Notes under the pieces: generated by a model
The model's input: only the letters and a program-made list of their open reading frames with translations
Told to the model about the DNA's origin: nothing
Database searches by the model: none
Shown: in pieces, positions 51,517 through 60,907 of the stretch
Layout of the letters: each line of letters starts with the position of its first letter
How positions within the stretch are numbered: position 1 is the stretch's first letter
Translations under genes and position numbers: made by a program
Assembly: GCA_003165595.1 (NCBI GenBank)
Contig: PLWQ01000034.1
Span: 1-64,000 of the forward strand
Source: Fibrobacterota bacterium
Lineage (GTDB): Bacteria > Fibrobacterota > Chitinivibrionia > Chitinivibrionales > FEN-1185
Length of the DNA stretch: 64,000 nucleotides
Reading direction: 5' to 3'

Positions 51517-53427
51517 ATGGAAAACGGCATCCCGAACCGTCCGGTAGAGCATGCGGGCGCCGACGCGGCCGCGCCCCGCCCCGGCATTCTCTCCCGGGAG
51601 ATTACGGTCTTGCCCGACGGCGCAACACCCATGCCCCTGGGCTCCGGCACTACCGTGTCGGTGCTGGGGGAAGGCGGCGCCGCCATTGTCTACGAGATCT
51701 GGGTGGAAAAGCTCGGAATTTCCCGCGCAGTCAAGGTACTCAAACCGAACGCTTCCATCGAATCCACCGACAGGTTCCAAACCGAAATGCGGATCACGGC
51801 CCAGTTGCGCCACCCCAACATCATCGAAATTCACAACGTTGGAGAATGGCACGGCCTGCCCTATATCGAGATGGAAAAAATAGACGGGTTCTCCCTCGAC
51901 GCGGTGATCCGCGAACGCGGATGCCTGCCGCTCAGGATCTGCACGGCCATTGCGATCATCACCTGCCGGGCGCTCAACTTTACCCACAACCATGTCTATC
52001 TTGTCAACGACAAGGAGCACCGGGGCATCCTGCACCGCGACCTCAAACCGGGCAACATCATGATCTCCCGCAGCGGCGTGGTGAAACTCATGGACTTCGG
52101 GATAGCGACGCCCACGGGCATTTCGATGCACACCATGGAGGGAACAGTCGTTGGCTCTATGCAGTATATCGCGCCCGAGCTTCTCGAGGGCACCAAGGGG
52201 GCCGACGCACGTTCCGATATCTTTTCGCTCGGCTGCCTGCTGTACGAAATGATAACCGGCCACAGGACATTTCCGGAAAAGAACATGGCCAAACTCGTGA
52301 CCGCCCGGATGAAGAATTCCTACAAACCCCTCCGCGAATTCAAGGTGAACTGCCCGCGGTCGCTTGTGAAGCTTGTGAACGCCTGCCTCGCATTTAATCC
52401 GGACAAGCGGATTTCAACGGTTGCGGAAGTCCTCAAGAGGCTTGAAAAAATTCACGCTCGATTGTCCCCTCACAAGCCGGAAGATCTTGTTGAGTACTAC
52501 ATCAACAGCTCCCTTCAGAAGAATACGGTTTTGTTCCGGGGGCCGGCGCCATGTTCCCGCGTTGTTGCGGCCGGCGCCGTCGCGGCGATAGCGGCGTGCA
52601 TCTGTCTGTATGCGGTGCCGGACCTTCCCTACCGGATTATTCGCGCCTTTGGAAAGATCGGTGCCGCGATCAGCCTCGGTGTACAAGGAGCCGGCATCGG
52701 ATCTGCAATGCATTCGCGTATGTCCGTGCGGTTGGGATCCAGGCAGGAGTCCCGCTTTGGCTCGGACCTTTCTCTTCCGACCCGTAAACTCCCGGCCATG
52801 GAAAATACGACTTCCGCAGGAGGCCAAAGGAACCCGGCAACAGCCGGCAGCATCCTGCCCGAGCTGGACGGCAGGGCGCACCTTGCCTCCTTGAAGAAGA
52901 AGTACGGCACGAACGACCTGCTGGAAATACTCGGCCGCGAAACAGACAAAAACCATTTCGTAGCCGCGCTCCAGCTGTTCGATGCACTCGACAAGGAGAG
53001 TGCCGCCACCGTGCGGGCACGGCTGTACAAGTTGCGCGCGCTGCAGGGGCTCGGCAACAAGGAAGCGCTCGACGCCTTCTTCCTGCGTCCCGACATCCCG
53101 GACAAGGAATACTACCTGGCCAAGGCGCAGTACTTCACGTCCCTCAAGCGGTTTATCGAAGCAATAGACATGTGCGAAAAGAGCAGGCAGTCGCCGGCAT
53201 GCATCGGCGGGTCCGACTCTCTCGACCGCATGTCGTCATACATCAAGGCGTCGTGTCTCACAAGCCTGTTTATCGCATCGTCGACCGACGAGGCCAGGAA
53301 ACGCGCCATCGACAGCTGGAACGATCTGTTGGCCCAGTTGCGCGACAATCAGGATCATCCGTTCTACGCATTGGCCCAAAAGAACATCCACCTTCTTGCC
53401 GACCAGACGAACAGCGCAAAGCCATGA
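51517..53427 (+). CDS. membrane Ser/Thr protein kinase with helical-repeat exterior
   Basis: 636 residues from ATG 51517. Kinase domain: glycine loop GEGGAAIV (51-58), Lys73 (AVKVL), Glu90, HRDLKPGN (173-180), DFG (193-195), APE-like IAPELLEG. All catalytic residues are present. A membrane segment lies at about 348-367 (AAGAVAAIAACICLYAV). The remaining 270 residues, outside the membrane, are Ser/Arg-rich then helical repeats of TPR type (LFDALDKESAATVRARLYKL, YYLAKAQYFTSLKRFIEAI). This is the PknB-like layout with a TPR sensor in place of PASTA. Its stop overlaps the next gene. Confidence 0.95.
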   Translation: MENGIPNRPVEHAGADAAAPRPGILSREITVLPDGATPMPLGSGTTVSVLGEGGAAIVYEIWVEKLGISRAVKVLKPNASIESTDRFQTEMRITAQLRHPNIIEIHNVGEWHGLPYIEMEKIDGFSLDAVIRERGCLPLRICTAIAIITCRALNFTHNHVYLVNDKEHRGILHRDLKPGNIMISRSGVVKLMDFGIATPTGISMHTMEGTVVGSMQYIAPELLEGTKGADARSDIFSLGCLLYEMITGHRTFPEKNMAKLVTARMKNSYKPLREFKVNCPRSLVKLVNACLAFNPDKRISTVAEVLKRLEKIHARLSPHKPEDLVEYYINSSLQKNTVLFRGPAPCSRVVAAGAVAAIAACICLYAVPDLPYRIIRAFGKIGAAISLGVQGAGIGSAMHSRMSVRLGSRQESRFGSDLSLPTRKLPAMENTTSAGGQRNPATAGSILPELDGRAHLASLKKKYGTNDLLEILGRETDKNHFVAALQLFDALDKESAATVRARLYKLRALQGLGNKEALDAFFLRPDIPDKEYYLAKAQYFTSLKRFIEAIDMCEKSRQSPACIGGSDSLDRMSSYIKASCLTSLFIASSTDEARKRAIDSWNDLLAQLRDNQDHPFYALAQKNIHLLADQTNSAKP

Positions 53428-53900
53428 AGAATCACTTTGTTGCTTGTCGATGGTTGCCGGCGTGCATGGTGATGCTCTGCTGCGCGGTGCGCGCTTTCCC
53501 GGACGCCAGCGTCCTCAAAGGCAGCGGCCCCGACTACCCGCTCGATATAGACAGCGTCTTCTTCTTTGTATGGTACGATTCGGCAGGCAGGACGGATTCT
53601 CTCGTAAAGGCGCTTCCGGCCTCTTTCTATGCGGAATTGCGCGACAACGTCGATTCGGTGTACAATTACGCGGCGGCGCTGGCACGCCACCGGCGGGAGC
53701 TAAACGGATGTTCTCCCGGCCGACCATACGACGCCTGCCTTTCGTTCTTCACCATGGGAACGGCGTCACTCAAAATTCTGTTTGCATGCGGGGACTACCA
53801 TAGCGGCAAGCTGCTTACCGCGACAGACAGGTATCCGTACGTCGTGAAGTTGACACGAGGTTTTTCCGCGAAGCTGCGAAAACTTTCGCACGGCAAGTAG
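53424..53900 (+). CDS. small exported protein coupled to the kinase
   Basis: 158 residues, start overlapping the kinase stop (ATGA). Signal peptide (LPACMVMLCCAVRAFPDA). Parts: YPLDIDSVFFFVWYDSAGR, ASFYAELRDNVDSVYNYAA, ACGDYHSGKLLTATDRYP. Unknown family. Tight coupling suggests a periplasmic partner or input for the kinase's outer domain. Confidence 0.68.
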   Translation: MKNHFVACRWLPACMVMLCCAVRAFPDASVLKGSGPDYPLDIDSVFFFVWYDSAGRTDSLVKALPASFYAELRDNVDSVYNYAAALARHRRELNGCSPGRPYDACLSFFTMGTASLKILFACGDYHSGKLLTATDRYPYVVKLTRGFSAKLRKLSHGK

Positions 53901-53920
53901 CGGTCCCGTGCCGCGTCCCG

Positions 53921-54964
53921 CTATTTCCCGCGACTCTTGTGCGTCAACTTTACCTCTCGCCAGAGAGCGGTGCGCGGGTCCTTCACCAGCTTGATATGCG
54001 GCGTTTCCCCGCCGTCGAAAATCATAAGCTCGTTGTCGGTAATCACCGTGCGCCCGCGCAGCGTCACGCCCATCTTGTTGATGACCCGGTACTGGGTAAC
54101 GAGGTGGTCCCGCATGTGCTCGAAATCATCGCGCTGCTCGCCGAAAGCGAAGAACAGCGTGGCGATGCCGGCCGATTTGAGCCTCCGGTACACTTTGAGA
54201 GGAAATTGTTTGATTTGCCGCCGCCGCTCGAAACCGCGTTTCTGATAGATGGAATTCCTGTCGGTAAATATCACGTAGCAGAATCGGGCATCGGGAAACA
54301 GCGTGGCAAGCGGCTCGAACAGGTTGCCGACAAGGTCGTCGGCATCTATGGTGAGCTTCTCCAGTTTGCTTTCCAGCACCAGGATTGTGCGCTTGAGGAA
54401 ATAGCGGTAGTCGAACAGGCCGTCGAGTTCCTTGATGTTTTCGTAACCGAATTTGCCTTTGCCGGTTTTTTTGAGAATAACGAGGTTCGGGTACTTTCGG
54501 ATTTTGAGAATGTACTGTTGTGTATTTGCGATGATAAAATCGTCGCGTTCCGCCGGATTGAACCGCTTGTCGAATATGCCGCCGGTTTTGCCGTGCGGGC
54601 TCGTGTGCTTGAGCCAGTACTTGGTGACCCGACGCGCGATGCGCTCCGCGATGTCGCCCTCGATATTGCCCCACGCGGTACTGTCGAACGCGTATCGCGC
54701 GCTCAGCAAATCCTCCACGGTGTACAGCGGATAGCTGATGCCTTGTATCCGGTACTCGATAATCACCTTGTCGAGGTTATTACGGCCCTCGTTGATTTCG
54801 TCGTTTGGATTGTGAAGACGGTACGAGCCCCGCACGCCGTGGTCGCGCCGCAGGGAATGAATGACGCTTTCCCCCTCGCCCGACACGCCGGAAGGGTTCC
54901 AGGCGACCGGCTCAAAACCTTCGAACAGCAAATAGGGATCGTCCGAAGCGGTCATAGGCGGCAA
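53921..54964 (-). CDS. hypothetical protein, possibly nuclease-like
   Basis: 347 residues; the ATG at 54955 would shorten it by 3. Soluble, basic. Parts: HNPNDEINEGRNNLDKVIIE, FDSTAWGNIEGDIAERIARR, YRYFLKRTILVLESKLEKL, and a C-terminal RGRTVITDNELMIFDGGETP. The strand TILVLESK preceded by an Asp in FDYRYF could be an ExK site of a restriction-like fold, but the match is thin. I do not recognise a family. It is divergent from the phosphatase gene and convergent with the kinase operon. Confidence 0.7.
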   Translation of the reverse strand: MPPMTASDDPYLLFEGFEPVAWNPSGVSGEGESVIHSLRRDHGVRGSYRLHNPNDEINEGRNNLDKVIIEYRIQGISYPLYTVEDLLSARYAFDSTAWGNIEGDIAERIARRVTKYWLKHTSPHGKTGGIFDKRFNPAERDDFIIANTQQYILKIRKYPNLVILKKTGKGKFGYENIKELDGLFDYRYFLKRTILVLESKLEKLTIDADDLVGNLFEPLATLFPDARFCYVIFTDRNSIYQKRGFERRRQIKQFPLKVYRRLKSAGIATLFFAFGEQRDDFEHMRDHLVTQYRVINKMGVTLRGRTVITDNELMIFDGGETPHIKLVKDPRTALWREVKLTHKSRGK

Positions 54965-55138
54965 CGGGGGCCAGCTAATTTACAGGCGCTTGCATAAGGT
55001 GCCATGGTAGGGTAAATAATCGATGGGCGCCGCCCGGTGCAACAATGAGCGATAGGCGCGGCCGGCACTTGCGGCTTTGCATCGTTTGGATGCATATTTA
55101 CACGACGAAACGTACCGCCACGCAACCGCAAGGACAGT

Positions 55139-55900
55139 ATGTTCTACGATGCGGAACTCAAAGCCGCGCTCGATGCCGCCCAGGCCGCGGGAGCAATCCA
55201 ACTCGATTGCCGCACCAAACGCATCGGCGTGGAAACCAAGCCCGACGCGTCGCCGGTGACCGAGGTCGACAAGCGGTGTGAGGCCGTGATCCGCGATCAG
55301 CTCATGCGTCAATTCCCCCGCGATGGATTCCTGGGCGAAGAGACCGGTCAGGCCGACGGGGCAAGCGGCAGAACGTGGATCGTGGATCCGCTTGACGGCA
55401 CGCGGCCCTACCTGCATGGCATTCCCACCTACAGCGCGCTTATCGCCCTGGAAGACGAGGGCCGGCTTGCGGTAGGCTGCATGCATCTGCCTGCGCTGTG
55501 CGAAACCTATTGGGCCCGGGAAGGCGGCGGCGCGTTCTGCAATGGCGCGCCGATTCATGTTTCACAAACCACAGAGCTCTCCAGGGTTATGGGCAGCAGC
55601 CTCGGGTTTGTGGAAAAATCCCCGGGGCGCGGCGGAGAGAGGCTGCTTTCCCTCATGAAAACCTGGGACTACGCATATGGTTTCATGGACGCGTATTCTT
55701 ACGCCGGGGTAGCGAGCGGGCGGCTTGACGTGTGCGTCAACCTCCTGGATAAACCGTGGGACTGCGCCGCGGCCGCGTGCATCGTATCCGAGGCCGGAGG
55801 ACGATTCTCCGATGTTAAAGGGAACCGTTCGGTGCGCAATGGATCGGTGATTCTCTCCAATGGTTTTGTTCATGATGCGGTCTTAGAGTATTTTCAGTAG
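55139..55900 (+). CDS. inositol monophosphatase-family phosphatase (HisN-like)
   Basis: 253 residues. IMPase metal motifs: FLGEETG (residues about 62-68), WIVDPLDGTRPYLHGIPTYS (80-99), and LDKPWDCAAAACIVSEAGG near 205-223. The form DPLDGTRPYLHGIP is closer to histidinol-phosphatase (HisN type) and CysQ-like members than to plain inositol monophosphatase. Substrate cannot be fixed; no his or cys genes are nearby. lepB follows 65 bases on. Confidence 0.88.
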   Translation: MFYDAELKAALDAAQAAGAIQLDCRTKRIGVETKPDASPVTEVDKRCEAVIRDQLMRQFPRDGFLGEETGQADGASGRTWIVDPLDGTRPYLHGIPTYSALIALEDEGRLAVGCMHLPALCETYWAREGGGAFCNGAPIHVSQTTELSRVMGSSLGFVEKSPGRGGERLLSLMKTWDYAYGFMDAYSYAGVASGRLDVCVNLLDKPWDCAAAACIVSEAGGRFSDVKGNRSVRNGSVILSNGFVHDAVLEYFQ

Positions 55901-55964
55901 TTCTTTTGTGTTGTTGCTGCGGCTGCCGCAGGCACCGCGTACGACGGATAATCCGGAGGTTCTT

Positions 55965-57005
55965 TTGGACAAGAAAGCAGGGACGAAACAGGCCGACGAA
56001 CAGAAACCTTCGCAGCGGAGATCCGAGAAAGCGGGAATAACCCATTTCACAAAGGACATGGTTTCCGCGCTCGCCATGGCGCTCGTCGCAATCGTCTACG
56101 TTATTCAGGCGTTCAAGATACCAAGCGGGTCCATGGAGGACAGTCTGCTGGTGGGCGATTTCCTGCTGGGGCTCAAGTTTATTTACGGCGCGCCGGTGCT
56201 GCCCTTTATGTACACAAAGTTTCCCGGCGTCACCAATCCCAAACCCGGCGACGTCATCATCTTCAAGTACCCGGGAACCGACAAGAAAGACTACATCAAG
56301 CGGTGCGTGGCCGGGCCGGGCGACACCGTCCAGATCGACACCTCCAGGGTGATGGTCAATCACCGCCCGTTCGTGCTGCCCCCGAAAGGCAAGTATATTC
56401 TCGGCGGCCTGCTCGACTCGAGCATCGCCAATTTCGCTCCGCTGCGCGTTCCCACGAAGGGAGACACGCTCCGGCTCGGCGCCGACGTTCCCTGCCGCGA
56501 ATTCCTGTATTACAAGCATCTTGTCAAGCAGGAGAACCCACGAACGCCCATCGCCGTCAAGTATCAGCTCTACATCAACGGCGCGTTCGCCAACAACCAG
56601 AAAGTGCTCGTCAACGGCTATTGGGAAATCCCGTTCGGCGACATCGACTTCAACAAGATCGACAATTGGCTTGAGATCGACAAGGTGCTTCGGCAGGTGC
56701 CGGGCCAGTTTCCCGACAAGACCGTAGAAATCCGCAAGCTGTTGTACCTCAACAACAATCTCGTGACGCAATACATTGTGAAGAACGACAACTATTTCAT
56801 GATGGGTGATAACCGCGATAACTCAACCGATTCGCGGTACTGGGGATTTCTCAACCGCAATTTCGTGAAGGCAAAGGCGTTTATCCTCTACTTTTCCTGG
56901 GACAGCAGCCGCCCCTTGTGGGACCCCCTCAAGATACGCTGGAACAGGATCGGAAGGCTTATCCGGTCGTGGGACGGCACCCGCCAGATCGCGGGCGCCC
57001 GGTAG
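55965..57005 (+). CDS. lepB: signal peptidase I
   Basis: 346 residues begun at TTG 55965, set by GGAGG five bases ahead; an upstream ATG at 55908 lacks such a site. After a basic 30-residue tail a membrane segment (SALAMALVAIVYVIQAF) precedes the catalytic Ser56 in IPSGSMEDSL. Lys112 in KDYIKRCVAGPGD is the partner base, and GDNRDNSTDSRYWGFL is box E. About 130 residues between the Lys box and box E form a large insertion, as in E. coli LepB. It cuts signal peptides at the outer face of the inner membrane. Confidence 0.96.
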   Translation: MDKKAGTKQADEQKPSQRRSEKAGITHFTKDMVSALAMALVAIVYVIQAFKIPSGSMEDSLLVGDFLLGLKFIYGAPVLPFMYTKFPGVTNPKPGDVIIFKYPGTDKKDYIKRCVAGPGDTVQIDTSRVMVNHRPFVLPPKGKYILGGLLDSSIANFAPLRVPTKGDTLRLGADVPCREFLYYKHLVKQENPRTPIAVKYQLYINGAFANNQKVLVNGYWEIPFGDIDFNKIDNWLEIDKVLRQVPGQFPDKTVEIRKLLYLNNNLVTQYIVKNDNYFMMGDNRDNSTDSRYWGFLNRNFVKAKAFILYFSWDSSRPLWDPLKIRWNRIGRLIRSWDGTRQIAGAR

Positions 57006-57038
57006 GCCGGCCGCTCCGCGGGGATTACTTTCTGTTAA

Positions 57039-57974
57039 TCACGCGAGTTCGACGCGCCAGTAGCGGAGAAGATCGTCGAGGGTCTTTTCAATCGGGATTT
57101 TCGGCTCCCATCCCGTTTCCGCGCGCAGTTTGCGGTTGTCGCCGGCGAGCCGGCGATAGGTCTTTACTTTCCGTAGTCTCGCGCTCTCCTCAATCACGCG
57201 CAGAGGCACCGAAGATTTCTTCGTAACGAATGCAAGAATCTCCGAAAGCGGCCGCGTAACGCCCGAACACACGTTGTACACCTGCGACCTCCTCCCCTTC
57301 TCCATGATGAGCCAATACGCGTTTACGACGTCGCGGACATCCGAAAAATCAATCTCGACGTTAAGATCGCCAACGTGGATTTCCCGGGGTATATCGCCCT
57401 TTTCGGCACGCGCGATTTGCCTCGCCCAGTCGGAGCAGACAAACAGCTGGGACTGTCCCGGCCCGGTGTGATTGAACGACCGCGTGAACAGGATATCGAG
57501 CCCGTACTGCCGGCAGTACTGTTGTCCGATAAGCTCGGTGGCATATTTGGAGATGCCGTAGAAATTTGACGGATTCGGCAGCGATTCCTCGGAAATAAGC
57601 CCTTCGGCTTTGGTGTCGTATTCCTTTGAGGAACCGACCACCAGAAGTTTTCCCTGAGCGCAGTACCGTTTCATGGCATCGATTACCGAAATGGTGCCCG
57701 TGATGTTGATATCAAGCGCGCTCCGGGGCGTGCGGTCGGCCTCGGCGGGGAAGCTCACCCCGGCGAGGTGGTATATTTCCTGAGGTGCAAGGCGCGCAAA
57801 CGCCTGCGCAACGCTGTCGCTGTCTGTAATGTCAACCACTTCGTACGGGATATTGTCCACCGAGCAGGTCGCCTCGATGCCAAGACCCGCAACACTCCGG
57901 CCTTTTTCGAGCAGCAAAGCGGCAAGGTGCCGGCCGGCAAAACCATTGATGCCGGTGATGAGCGACGTAATCAT
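57039..57974 (-). CDS. NAD-dependent sugar epimerase/reductase (GDP-deoxymannose reductase-like)
   Basis: 311 residues from ATG 57974. Rossmann motif TGINGFAGRHLAALLLEKG, Ser in VVGSSKEYDTK, catalytic YGISKYATE (Tyr-x3-Lys) and RSFNHTGPGQ. EIDFSDVRDVVNAYWLIME and the C-terminus are closest in style to Rmd/GDP-4-keto-6-deoxymannose reductases, which make GDP-D-rhamnose. Last gene of the dprA-to-GT9 run; supplies a sugar nucleotide for the glycosyltransferases upstream. Exact substrate unproven. Confidence 0.85.
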   Translation of the reverse strand: MITSLITGINGFAGRHLAALLLEKGRSVAGLGIEATCSVDNIPYEVVDITDSDSVAQAFARLAPQEIYHLAGVSFPAEADRTPRSALDINITGTISVIDAMKRYCAQGKLLVVGSSKEYDTKAEGLISEESLPNPSNFYGISKYATELIGQQYCRQYGLDILFTRSFNHTGPGQSQLFVCSDWARQIARAEKGDIPREIHVGDLNVEIDFSDVRDVVNAYWLIMEKGRRSQVYNVCSGVTRPLSEILAFVTKKSSVPLRVIEESARLRKVKTYRRLAGDNRKLRAETGWEPKIPIEKTLDDLLRYWRVELA

Positions 57975-58065
57975 TGATTCTCTCGATCGTTTACATGACA
58001 CGGAACATCTCAATGCCGTTCCGCAGTTTTTACTGTATGCAAAATAGATGGCTCCTTGCGACGGA

Positions 58066-59037
58066 TCAATTCTTTCTTTGCACAGCCATGCACGACTCAA
58101 ACACGTGGGCGACCGCGACGGTGTTCATGCACGGCTTGGCGTTCGCATTGGCATCCGGATGACACGGAAAGCAACCCTGCTCTCCGGCGCAAACGATTGC
58201 CACATTGCGGCCCCGTGGCGCCCACACCGCAGGATCCGACGGACCGAACAGAACCACGCTTGGCGCTCCGGCGGCCACGGCGAGATGAGATATTCCCGAG
58301 TCATTGCCAACAAACAGAGAACTGCGGCTCAGCACACGAACCAGCGCGGGAAGCGGCGCGTCGCGAAAGACCCTTTCCGGTGCGGGAAAAGAAAACTGAC
58401 CCTCCTCCGCCGGTCCCGCTATCCAGACAATACAAAAGCCCTGAGCACGCAGCTTCTCCGCCAAATCAAGATACCGATCGAACGGCCAATTTTTCTTCGG
58501 GCTCCCGCTGCCCGGATGAATCGCCGCGATCCTTTCGCCCGGGCCCGCGGCGGCGTCGGGTTCGGCCGCGCCCGCCGGGTGCGGCGTGAGCCGCGGATAC
58601 GCGGCGCTATGCGGCACGCCGCCATGCTTGACGCACGAGAGGTGGTAATCGCAGATGTTAATTCTGTCCGGTGGAAACGGGTCATGCACAATCAGCCGTG
58701 ACAGCCCCAACCGTTCAAACCGGACGCACAGCGGCGACGCGGCCGCAGCGAAAAGAAAGGCCGCGGTCACTCGTGCCAGCGCTTTCGATACCGGCGCGTC
58801 GAGCGGCGCATCGGCCAGGTACAGGCGCGCAAATTCCGGCCGTTGCGCGTCCCATACCTCGTCGAACAGCCCTTCGCCGATTCCCAAAATGCCGTATGCC
58901 GGTTTACCGAGGAGAATTCTCCGGAGCCCGCCCGTACGGCCGTTCCACGCCGCCATGGCAGGCATGGCGGTAATGAAATCCCCGAGGCCGCCGGCGTGGT
59001 AGATGAGAGAGCATGGTGAGGTTGGATGCGATGACAT
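58066..59037 (-). CDS. glycosyltransferase family 9 (heptosyltransferase-like)
   Basis: 323 residues. GT9 features: IYHAGGLGDFITAMPAM at the N-terminus, AAIHPGSGSPKKNWPFDRYL, then SLFVGNDSGISHLAVAAGAP and VVLFGPSDPAVWAP in the C-terminal nucleotide-binding domain. Such enzymes add heptose or related sugars to lipopolysaccharide core. The cluster C-terminal GCFPCHPD with CMNTVAV is the usual Cys pair. 35 bases after the GSCFA gene. Confidence 0.9.
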   Translation of the reverse strand: MSSHPTSPCSLIYHAGGLGDFITAMPAMAAWNGRTGGLRRILLGKPAYGILGIGEGLFDEVWDAQRPEFARLYLADAPLDAPVSKALARVTAAFLFAAAASPLCVRFERLGLSRLIVHDPFPPDRINICDYHLSCVKHGGVPHSAAYPRLTPHPAGAAEPDAAAGPGERIAAIHPGSGSPKKNWPFDRYLDLAEKLRAQGFCIVWIAGPAEEGQFSFPAPERVFRDAPLPALVRVLSRSSLFVGNDSGISHLAVAAGAPSVVLFGPSDPAVWAPRGRNVAIVCAGEQGCFPCHPDANANAKPCMNTVAVAHVFESCMAVQRKN

Positions 59038-59072
59038 TGCCGAACACGCCGGCGCAGGCCGGTTCCTGTTGA

Positions 59073-60071
59073 CTAATTCGATGCCAGGCCCGTAAAATAC
59101 TCAACGGCCCGCACAAAGTTTACTTCCGGGTATTTTGCACCGATGGCGCGAAGCCTGTCGAGCTGCATCCGCGCGAATTCCCTCGTCGCGCCACCTGCCG
59201 TTTCCGACACAACATGATTCATGGCTTTTCGCAACGGTTCCCATTCGGCGATAAACCGGGCCGACCTGGCCTCTACGCATGCAGCCACGAACCGTTCCCA
59301 CAGGTAATCGACGGCGATCGGCGCCGGGTGTGCCATGTCCCGGTCGTAGAAACGGTAGTCCCGGAGTTCATCCATTATTATCTCGTAGGCCGGAAAATAG
59401 TACAGCTGCGGAAAGGCCTCTTCCAGTTTGTGAAGAGCGCACACGAGCGTGGATTTGCTTACCAGATTGTCGTGCGCGCAGTTTCTCAGGTGACGCACCG
59501 GACTCACGGTTGCAATGCACATGCAGTCCGGCCTCGAGACAAAAAGGCGCTCCAACGCATCCTTCAATTCGGCCGCGATTTCCTCTATGGAAAGCAACCG
59601 CCGCGTAAACAGCGTCGCAGGCTGTTTGTGGCAATTCGCGACAACGGCGCCTGTTTGTGTATGGACGTATGCGAAAGCGGTGCCGAGGGTAATCATAAGG
59701 ATATCGCATTTGTGGAGTGTCTCGCATCCTTGTTCAAAACTCGCGTCTATCCGGTTGCGGCACTCGTCGGCCGACCCGGCGGAAAACGAACCGTGGTGGT
59801 CCCAGCTGCGCCACAGGCCGTCTGCGAAGAAAAGCTCCTCGTTCGTGTACATTCTGCCGCTCGCAAGCCTGCGCAGGCCGGCGGCAATGGACGCGGGGTT
59901 GAATACAATGCCGAAGGGATTGACGCATGCGTCAAACAGGTTCTCGTGCAGCAGGCCGCCCATGGTTTCGGCGAAGCACGAGCCCAGGCTCAGGATCGTG
60001 TGGGTGTGGTTGATGGAAAGCCGGCTTTTGGGGGCGTCGACAACGGTCCGGAATCTGTCTGCTGCAGTCAT
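59073..60071 (-). CDS. GSCFA-domain protein
   Basis: 332 residues. ILSLGSCFAETMG (residues 26-38) is the GSCFA motif that names the family; VNPFGIVFNPASIAAGL and YFPAYEIIMDELRDYRFYD follow as usual, with DMAHPAP further on. The GSCFA fold is related to SGNH esterases (GSC Ser/Cys, Asn/His further on) and occurs in Bacteroidetes and alphaproteobacteria, often next to surface glycan genes. It may acylate or deacylate glycans. Start overlaps the GT2 stop by 4 bases. Confidence 0.9.
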   Translation of the reverse strand: MTAADRFRTVVDAPKSRLSINHTHTILSLGSCFAETMGGLLHENLFDACVNPFGIVFNPASIAAGLRRLASGRMYTNEELFFADGLWRSWDHHGSFSAGSADECRNRIDASFEQGCETLHKCDILMITLGTAFAYVHTQTGAVVANCHKQPATLFTRRLLSIEEIAAELKDALERLFVSRPDCMCIATVSPVRHLRNCAHDNLVSKSTLVCALHKLEEAFPQLYYFPAYEIIMDELRDYRFYDRDMAHPAPIAVDYLWERFVAACVEARSARFIAEWEPLRKAMNHVVSETAGGATREFARMQLDRLRAIGAKYPEVNFVRAVEYFTGLASN

Positions 60072-60907
60072 GTTTCCTCCGGGACGGCATGGACGTCCAC
60101 TGCGCCGCTCCGGTGCCCCTCGATTCCCTTGGCCGCCCAGTACTGCTGCGGGAAACAGAGGCGATGGTAGGTCTCGGCGTCATGGGGCATGGGATCGGAC
60201 CGGTGGAACAGGTGGTATTGCAGCGCCTCACGGGTAATTGTCTTGATACGCAGGCCTTTGAGCCTGAACCGTTCGGTAAGATTGATGTCCTCAACTCCCC
60301 TGCCGACAATGGCTTCATCGTAGCCATTTACAGACCGGAAGTCGGCCTCATGAACGGAGAAATTGCTGCCCACGACCCAGTACCGCTTTCCAAACGCGTT
60401 CTCAAGGGCAAATGATCCGGGCACATAGATTCCGTGCTTGCGCTGCCCGGAAAGGCAGCCGTTCCACCAGAATCCGGGCCACTCCAGACGTTTCGATGCC
60501 ACATCGGCGCGCGTTATCCGGGCCGTGAGCGATTCGGACAGCATCACCCTACGGCCCGCGAGCACCAGGCCGTGTCTTTTGTGCCGGTAGTGCGCTTCGA
60601 CAAACCGGTGATGGAGAACGCAATCGCCGTCGATAAAAATAAGATAGTCGGACGCGGCCTGCGCGGCCGCTTCATTGACAATAATGGTCTTGCGGAATCC
60701 CGCATCTTCGTGCCGCACATGTCGCACGGGTATCGGCGAGACGCCGCGGAACCGCCGGACCTCCTCGGCAAGGTCGGGCCCGGAACCATCGTCGGCGATG
60801 AGGACCTCAAAATTCGTGAATGTCTGCAGCGAGAGGCTCGCAAAGATCTTTTCGAGGAAGTCGGGCCGCTTGTACACCGCGACGATAAGCGATACGGCAG
60901 GGTTCAT
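60068..60907 (-). CDS. glycosyltransferase family 2
   Basis: 279 residues. GT-A fold: SLIVAVYKRPDFLEKIFASL, VLIADDGSGPDLAEEV, YLIFIDGDCVLH (DxD-like metal site), then GSNFSVHEADFRSVNGYDE and GRGVEDINLTERFRLKG (acceptor/catalytic ED motif of the GT7C type). Likely adds a hexose to a surface polysaccharide. Overlaps yqeY upstream and the GSCFA gene downstream by 4 bases each. Confidence 0.93.
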   Translation of the reverse strand: MNPAVSLIVAVYKRPDFLEKIFASLSLQTFTNFEVLIADDGSGPDLAEEVRRFRGVSPIPVRHVRHEDAGFRKTIIVNEAAAQAASDYLIFIDGDCVLHHRFVEAHYRHKRHGLVLAGRRVMLSESLTARITRADVASKRLEWPGFWWNGCLSGQRKHGIYVPGSFALENAFGKRYWVVGSNFSVHEADFRSVNGYDEAIVGRGVEDINLTERFRLKGLRIKTITREALQYHLFHRSDPMPHDAETYHRLCFPQQYWAAKGIEGHRSGAVDVHAVPEET

